Below are positions 57,500 through 64,000 of a stretch of DNA of 64,000 nucleotides, in pieces. Below the pieces are notes generated by a model. That model searched no databases, was not told the origin of the DNA, and saw only the letters and a program-made list of their open reading frames with translations. Every line of letters begins with the position of its first letter. Position 1 is the first letter of the stretch. Source of the DNA: Punica granatum (Eukaryota; Streptophyta; Magnoliopsida; Myrtales; Lythraceae); assembly GCF_007655135.1 (NCBI RefSeq), contig NC_045129.1:17892274-17956273 (forward strand), given 5' to 3'. Made by a program: the position numbers and the translations under genes.

Positions 57500-58687
57500 C
57501 ATGATCGGAGAACTCTTCGACGCATCACAGCACACTTTTTCCTGAGTGGCGAGACTCTCTACCACCATTCATTGGACGCCACACTACTTCGGTGTGTCGA
57601 CAGAAATGAGGCACAACGCCTCATGGAAGAAGTGCATGAAGGGAATAGCGGACCTCACATGAATGGGCTCATGCTTTCAAAGAAACTCATGCGATTAGGC
57701 TACTTCTGGTCTACAATGGAGACTGACTGCATCAAACATGTTAGGCACTGTCACTTGTGCCAAGTCTACACGAATCAGATCAAAGCACCACCCAACGAGC
57801 TGCATCCAATGGCAACTCCATGGCCTTTTTCAATATGGGGCATGGACGTAATTGGCCCTATCAATCCCAAAGCATCCAACGGACATTTGTTCATACTGGT
57901 AGCTATCGATTACTTCACTAAGTGGATCGAAGCTATCACCCTTGCATCAGTCACTGCAAAGGCCGTGGCACGCTTCCTCAAACGCGACATCATTGCGCGG
58001 TACGGGGTCCCTACGACCTTTGTCACAGACAACGCCAAGAATTTGAACAACAAACTCATCCACGAGCTCTGTGCACAGTTCAGAATCAAGCATCGCAATT
58101 CCTCTCCGTATTGTCCACAAATGAATGGTGCAGTAGAGGTGGCAAACAAGAACATAAAGAAAATCATCGAAAAAACGACAATGAATTACAAAGACTAGCA
58201 CGAGATGCTTCCGTTCGCGCTCTTGGCGTATCGGACTTCCATCCGCTCATCTACTAGGGCAACCCCGTACTCTTTGGTCTACGGCATGTAAGTAGTTCTT
58301 CCAGTTGAAGTGGAGATTCGCTCTATAAGAATCCTTGCCGAGTCCAAGCTTCAGGAAGCAGAATGGGCAAAACAGCGCTACAAACAGCTTAATCTCATTG
58401 ATGAGAAGCAGCTTACAGCACTTTGCCACAGACAATGCTACCAGCAGAGAATGGCCCGTGCATTTAACAAGAAAGTCCGTCCTCGCGAGTTCAGCTCCGG
58501 CGACCTCGTTTTGCGGAAAGTCTTGCACATCACCCCAGATTCTAGGGGCAAATTTGCTTACAAGTACGACGGTCCCTTCACCGTCAAAGAAGTCTTTGAC
58601 GGAGGGGAAATCATTCTTAATGACATGGACGGGAACGAGAACGCTCTTTCGGTCAATGCTGATGCTCTTAAGAAATACTATCCTTGA
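57500..58687 (+). pseudogene. Ogre B integrase
   Basis: The zinc-binding part has VHEGNSGPH and CIKHVRHCHLCQ (HHCC). The catalytic core has WGMDVIGPI near 57842 (first Asp), FVTDNAKNL near 58022 (second Asp) and NGAVEVANK near 58128 (Glu). The C-terminal part includes RPREFSSGDLVLRKVL and KYDGPFTVKEV, ending at TGA 58685-58687. TAG at 58196 and TAA at 58289 interrupt it after the core. No chromodomain is seen, as expected outside the chromoviruses. Confidence 0.85.
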
Positions 58688-58728
58688 TGGTGTTTTTGTT
58701 ACCCCATCACGGGTGTTTCCTTAATGCA
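58688..58728 (+). other. Ogre B sequence between pol and the solo LTR
   Basis: Forty-one bases of post-pol sequence end in ATGCA, the left copy of the target duplication of the inserted LTR. The element continues at 63217. Confidence 0.65.
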
Positions 58729-61700
58729 TGTACGGACCCGAATGTGGACTCTCGTCTGGGCTCGCATCGCGCGCTTTTGGATTGCGCGGCTTGGGAGATT
58801 GTCCACCTTTTCATGGGGACGCGTGACGGACACGCGTGAGAAAATGAGTCGCCACTTATCATTTTACGACCCCGTAGGTTGAGGGCCGATAAGTTACCCG
58901 GGGTCTAAGGGTATGGAACACCTAGTTATTGTTAAGGCATCAGTCTGTGTGGAACCCGAAAAGTTCGTGTTCGAGGGTTCATGTTACGTGCAGGCCTATA
59001 TCCCGCACGCCCTTTCGGTACTCGGATTTGCTAGGCTTGCATGTTTTATTATTTACTGCATGAATTAAGTTGCACTCGGCTCGCACGTTTTGACACCGGA
59101 GATTCGATGAACTAAACGATGTCGGTGGAGAAGCCGAGAGAGAAGTAAACCCGTGTGTTGGAGAATTGATTCACAATCTTGCGTTACAGTTCATCGAACC
59201 ATGGAGGTTGAATCCCTGTGTGAACCAGAACTGCGAGTTCTTGGGTTTACTTTTCTTTGGGCAAGCATTAGACCAATTCGATTAATTCGACTCTCGAACC
59301 ATTCGCTTACCGACTGGAATTCTTACAGAATGAATGTATAGAATAAAAGTCCTTATAATGCTCTCGAAAACAATAAATACAAATTACAAATGGCCGAATT
59401 CCAGTCGACTCACTTTCTGTTATTATTCCACTCTAAGTCACCGTGAGTTTAGGGAAACACCAAAAAACTGAAATTCAATGCACGCTCTCACTGAATAGGG
59501 CGTTGGACCCTGTAAGTGTTGATTAGGGCGTTGAACCCTGTGATCGATGATTAGGGCGTTGAACCCTAATATCATTCTCCCTAGGGATTAGGCTCGACCC
59601 GCATGATAAACAGGTGCAGAAAGGTAACACGCAACATTTTAATAACAGACAAAGCGTTTATTACTATCAAATGTACGTGTCTTAGCAAGTTTATTGACCC
59701 ATGGGTGTTTTTGCAAGCAAATGCCATATGCTAAGCAAAGAATCATGTAAAAACATTTTGCATTCGGCTTTGTTTTGAGAACTTGACAAAGAGAGTCAAA
59801 TCTCGTGAGTGTGGAATGCTTTTACAGTGATTCGGTGTTGTGACACTGAATTACCACTGAATTGATCCAAACTTGTATTTTGACTCTAGATTTGGAACCT
59901 AGAGTTCCACCTAACCATTTTCTAGCATTTGGTTAAGTCGAGTGAAATGATTAGTCAGGTAATTGTATTTTCGATACAGAATACCCGACTAGCACCCTAA
60001 ACGATGCTAAGATAACGCCAAATCACAAAATGATGTTCTTGCCCTTGATTTGAAAATTTGTTTTCAGAAAAGGGAAACAACTCAATACGGATTTGAAAGT
60101 ATGAGGGTTTTGAAAAAGGCATTAATCCCGTTTTGTAATTCGTCGACGCGAGTTACATATTAATGTCCAGTTGCAAAGTTGTTTAAATTGAATGAATTAA
60201 TCGTGTGAGCGTCCCAATTAACCCGTTCGTGGAATTAATGCTCAAGGTTATTGTCAAATGCATTAATTGTGAAAACGATTCGTGATTCGATAACCAAGAT
60301 GGTTTCACAAGGATCGAGGATAATTTGGTCAAATAACCAAAAATACCCTCATAACCGAATGAACCCAAATAAGTCATCGATATTCGAATCCATGCATGTT
60401 TGCTTGAAAGACATTTCATGTGAGGTTCTTGATGTAAAGAAACTTGTAAATTGCACGGGATCCGAGAACGGACTTAAAACGGGAGGAGGAAGCCTCATGG
60501 AACCCGAATAACTCCATGAGACTCTCGGCCAATTCTCATTGGAGAAAGCCGAGAGGTCTCATGGCCCATATTAGGTTTCACGAGGTTTTTACGTCTTGTT
60601 TTGAATCATTTCTCGCATGCTCAAACAATAAACACGATAAATGACACGTTTTTGACAAGAGCTGGTATTGTCATGATTTGTTTAACGCATTCAAACATGG
60701 AAGCATGCACAAACATGTTATTTACGGAATCGATAAAATAATACCGACTTCATTCAAGTAAGAAAACACGAGAAAACTCGGGAATCGAGCTTGGATCGGG
60801 CTAAGAAGGTCGATCTTAACCCGAGGAAAGCAAGCCAAGCCTCGGTCACCTCTTCTTGAGGCAAACCCAAGAGCTCTTTTGCTTGTTTCGGGTCGGGATG
60901 GTTTTCCGAGTGACGATCCAAACATTTCCCGACATGTTAGCACGTTAATCGAGGATGAACATGCATGGCATAATGTGAAAATGCATAAAAATATAAACTT
61001 GCATATGGAATATGTCATATACTCCATATCACTCCATAGCCATACAAAAATATAAAAAGCCCTAATTCCTCTAAGTCAAGAATGTTTTACCTAGCCTCGG
61101 GATACGAGGAAAGAGTCGGGGAAGTGTTCGAGAGTCGGGTGACTCGGTTGAACGCTTGGAAGAGTGCTCGGGTGCAAAGGATGCATGTTCGGCCAGGATG
61201 GGCGTGCGGGAGTACGTCAAGCGTGCGGGCAGGGCACGCTGGCGCTCGGCAGGGCACGCTGGCCTGCAGCAGGGCGCGCGGCATGCGAGCGGGTGTGCGC
61301 GGGTACTGTTCACCCGAGAGCACGGTCTTCGCCCGAAATGAAGAAATCAACCTGAAATGATGAGCAAATGACTTCAAACCAAAAATCTAAGTTCATAAAT
61401 GAACTCCTTGGGTCCAAAACATGTGGTCCATGGAGTTTGAGAATTTTTGAACTTAAGTCGGGATGGTGAACATCGGCTTCCGACTTAAGAAACTCAAAGC
61501 TTTCTTTGGGTTTTCTTCGGTTTTTCTCTCTTGGTTTTGAAGTGTTGAAACTTGATGGTTTTGGCTATGGAGTTGAGAGCTTTTCTTGAGGGAGAAAGCT
61601 TGGAGAGAGTGTGCAAGAAGAGAAGTGATTAACTTAATCACTTTTGGGCAATTTATAGGCAAAACTAATGAGCAAGTAAGCAAAAAGAAGTGCTCCTAAC

Positions 61701-63216
61701 CCCTTGGAATAAGCTTGGACGATTTGATTAATAAAATATCAAGCCTCATCTTCTTCCATTGCATTAATGAAAAAGAGATAAGACATTGATGAGCATTGAT
61801 GAGGAGTTGAGTCTTGTCTTCATCCTCTCCAAGATATTTTGGCTAAGAGAGGGCAAGTTGGCAAGTTGGCTTCTTGCATTGAAGAAGAAGAAGCTGAAAT
61901 TTCTAAGGCATTGAGGAGAAACCAGGAGAAAGCTCGGGTCTCGGTTGGTTGCGTATTCGAAGTTTGTGGTTTGAATTGAACATCGAATTGTCGATATACG
62001 CGAGGAAATAGATTTAATGAGTTCGAGATTGGCATTTTCTGTGAGAAATTGCCAAATGTCTGTATGAGGCTCAGAAGTCGGTTTTGCTTCTTTTACGCAT
62101 TCAAAGCGAGGTTACCCACTTCTGACAGCATATCTTGTATCTGCATCCAATGTCGGTCATTTTGACCTAAATTGTCAAATTACGTGGGCACTTAACCTTT
62201 GAGCCGGTAATGCAAATATGGAGCCGAAGATGTCCTAGGAGGCCGAAACTGGATTTCTCATATTGCTTTCTGAGTTGCTTCGGCGATCCGGAGATCACTA
62301 TAATCTCTGTTTGTTGAGATTGGGCCTCTAAAAACATGAAAAGTGCATTTGAGACCCTTAAAGTACTGCTCGGGGGGTCGAGATGAGTTGTGTGATTTAT
62401 TCCGACGATTCCACATTAAGCCTTGAGAAGGCTAGCACTGTGTAAGGTAGGCATCCGACGTCAAGTTTCCCCAAAGAGGACCTCCGGATATGGATTTTCA
62501 CTGAAAATGGCCTTTTATGCTCCTCGGAGGTTACTCGGGAAATTGAAAAAGGTTTTGCTATCTGATTTGTCCAATTGCGTCCGTTCGTTGGAGTTTTTGG
62601 GGCAATACAGGGTCAACTTCGTTTGCAGTTATCCCATCAGACCAGTCTCCAGTTATGCTCTTCCGAAGAGGGATATGCCCGCTTTGTCACTCAGAAGTCA
62701 TTCGAGGTGTCTGTATGGCTTCCAAAAGACAATCTGAAACACTGCTCGTGCTTTGTATGATTGTGGGGTATGGCCGCATCTGATATTTGGAATTAACTTT
62801 TCTCCGAGAAACCAGCATTTTCGGACTTCCACTGAAATGTTGTCTGTATACAGAAAGTTGTTCTGTATAGAGCAGATGATTTGCGAAATGCGTTTGAAGA
62901 CACTTTTCATCTGTTTGGCATTGATGTGGATTTTTGAAGTCCAATATTGGCTATCTTTCGACGGTTGAGTGAACTATCGGAAAATAGGACTATCCATGTG
63001 GTACACTGAAAATGCCGGTTTTGGACATTGTTGAGCTCTTTAGTCATTTTGTTGCCTTTTGGTGACCCCTATGTCATTTGCTCAATTTTGCCGACTTGAG
63101 GATGAATAGTGATTTCTTGCTCTGTCGAGCCGTTTGCTGTATTCCTGCTCAAGTTATAGTCTGGACCATTGCTGATATCGTTGTTTGGAATGGTGAGCCA
63201 AAATGGGGTGCTAACA
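58729..63216 (-). mobile_element. Solo Ogre-type LTR inserted in Ogre B
   Basis: On the minus strand it begins TGTTAGCACCCCATTTTGG at 63216 and ends CCGTACA at 58729, 4.5 kb. No primer site follows its end and no polypurine tract precedes its start. The flanks are ATGCA and ATGCC, a 5-bp target duplication with one change. Ogre B post-pol sequence resumes on the right. Its middle is of the Ogre A/B subtype, not that of E1. A predicted minus-strand TATA box (CTATAAAT) is at 61651-61658. Solo LTRs form by recombination between the two LTRs of one element. Confidence 0.82.
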
Positions 63217-63856
63217 ATGCCCATTACATTTTTATCTCTTTTTGCATGCTCAATCCCCAGTACTTTTAATTTGGCTTACTCATGTATTTCCTTCTTCGAC
63301 TCTTCCCCTTTCTCTGAACTCTTTTATTTTGAGAGAAAAAGAATGAATTTCTCGCTAGGTTGAAAACCTCTTTGAGGCGGCCTAAGCAAAAATTAGGAAA
63401 TGAAAGGCACGTTTTAAAATCCCGCAAAGGGGAACCGTGGCAAAAGGAGAGCATGAAGCAAAATCCTCGCTAGGCTGAAAACCCGCAAAGGGCGGTCTAG
63501 GCAAAAGTTAGAGGAACCGAGAGGTGCGATCAGACCCGAAACAGGACAGTCATAGCAAAAGGTGAGCTCTAAACGAGGGAAATGTCAAATAAAAGACCCT
63601 GCTAGGTCGTCACGCGTCTTGCGGCCTAGGCAAAAGTTAGGGGACCTTTGGCAGCTCGACCATGAAAGAACAGCTACACTCAATGTGAAGTGACAACGAG
63701 TAGTGGTTTTACAGTCTTCGACGCAAGGAAACTCTCCTTGACTCTCCGAGTATGAGACACGTTTTGACATGCAGTCAAATCGTTGTATCCTTGATTTGGA
63801 GGATCCCAAAGATCCCTCCCTTTTACCTTTATATAAATTCCACGGGTCATGCCCAT
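63217..63856 (+). other. Ogre B post-pol untranslated region
   Basis: It holds the repeat block at 63346-63650 and then unassigned sequence ending CCCAT at the next inserted LTR. It resembles E1's interior near 15700-15905 (inverted). No gene is supported. Confidence 0.65.
63346..63650 (+). repeat. Post-pol hairpin repeat block in Ogre B
   Basis: Three units begin near 63350, 63466 and 63600 with GCTAGGT/C and contain GGC/TCTAGGCAAAAGTTAG or a variant, the first two followed by a shorter unit ending GCAAAAGG(A/T)GAGC. In the second unit AACCCGCAAAGGGCGG can form a tight stem. The block matches E1 at 15707-15905. Confidence 0.75.
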
Positions 63857-64000
63857 TGTACGAACCCGAATGTAAACTCTCGTCAGGGCCCACATTGCGT
63901 GCTTTTGGATCGCGCGGCTTAGGAGTGTCCACCTTCCCGTGGGGACGCGTGACGGACACGACACGCATGAGAGAAGGAGTCGCTACTTATCATTTTACGA
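63857..64000 (-). mobile_element. Start of another Ogre-type LTR, cut by the window end
   Basis: The sequence TGTACGAACCCGAATGTAAAC is the inverted LTR terminus seen at 7360, 18906 and 58729, and it matches them to the window end. The flank on the left is CCCAT; the matching duplication would lie outside the window. Confidence 0.8.

Larger units (their letters stand above)
44082..64000 (+). mobile_element. Ogre B: nearly full-length Ogre (Tat-lineage Ty3/gypsy) element
   Basis: The order is 5' LTR (44082-49085), tRNA-Arg primer site, leader, ORF1, gag-protease, intron, reverse transcriptase, RNase H, archaeal-type RNase H, integrase and post-pol repeats. Very long LTRs, ORF1 upstream of gag, the tRNA-Arg primer, the intron between protease and RT and the second RNase H are together typical of Ogre/Tat elements. 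It is interrupted by a MITE in the LTR, a solo LTR at 58729-63216 and another minus-strand LTR from 63857. Its own 3' LTR is not reached in the window. Coding regions have about 18 nonsense codons and a few frameshifts, so it is non-functional. Confidence 0.88.

Noticed and set aside
58729..63216. The inverted LTR as the 3' LTR of Ogre B
   Set aside because: It is in the opposite orientation to the 5' LTR, has near-matching 5-bp flanks, and Ogre B post-pol sequence resumes after it.

Overview
This is a transposable-element-rich piece of an angiosperm nuclear genome, probably a eudicot. The evidence is nested plant-type Ty3/gypsy LTR retrotransposons of the Tat/Ogre and chromodomain (Tekay/Del-like) lineages, two MITE-like insertions, AT-rich intergenic DNA, and one ordinary intron-containing gene. 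No rRNA gene, tRNA gene or CRISPR array was recognised. All calls come from reading the sequence; no search was run.

Left nest (1-33807). Ogre-type LTR sequence (1-2886, + strand) runs into a tRNA-Arg-like primer binding site and a broken ORF1 (3490-4487), here called Ogre A. A chromodomain gypsy element (element G, - strand, 4488-29941) then begins abruptly inside a truncated LTR. Its other LTR ends inside a second Ogre LTR (29942-33807). The simplest reading is that G inserted into the 3' LTR of Ogre A, and a later deletion removed the rest of Ogre A and 1.8 kb of G's LTR. G is itself split within its RNase H domain by E1 (7360-24090, - strand), a 16.7 kb element. E1 has two 5.2 kb Ogre-type LTRs, a primer binding site and a polypurine tract, but no recognisable gag or pol. 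Its interior carries a 1.6 kb array of 72-bp units, each with two palindromes.

Single-copy island (33808-44081). A MITE-like element lies upstream of an eight-exon gene whose product matches RNA polymerase III subunit RPC7 (Rpc31/POLR3G family; coding exons 35379-38719, 208 residues). One exon start with its splice site is tandemly duplicated, and one intron holds an 18-base G run. AT-rich DNA, an old gypsy-type LTR fragment (about 40250-41548) and another LTR-like fragment (43760-44081) follow.

Right nest (44082-64000). Ogre B (+ strand) has a 5.0 kb 5' LTR with its own MITE insertion, a primer binding site, ORF1, gag-protease, a short intron, and reverse transcriptase, RNase H, a second (archaeal-type) RNase H and integrase. 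It is inactivated by about 18 nonsense codons and a few frameshifts. Downstream of integrase a - strand solo LTR (58729-63216) interrupts it. The Ogre post-pol region resumes (63217-63856), and a further - strand LTR begins at 63857 and leaves the window.

Within Ogre B the proteins would have made and integrated the element's cDNA. E1 shares LTR type, primer site, leader and post-pol repeat block with Ogre A/B, so it most likely depended on such an autonomous relative. Only the RPC7 gene has an expected cellular role: transcription of tRNA, 5S and other small RNAs by Pol III.
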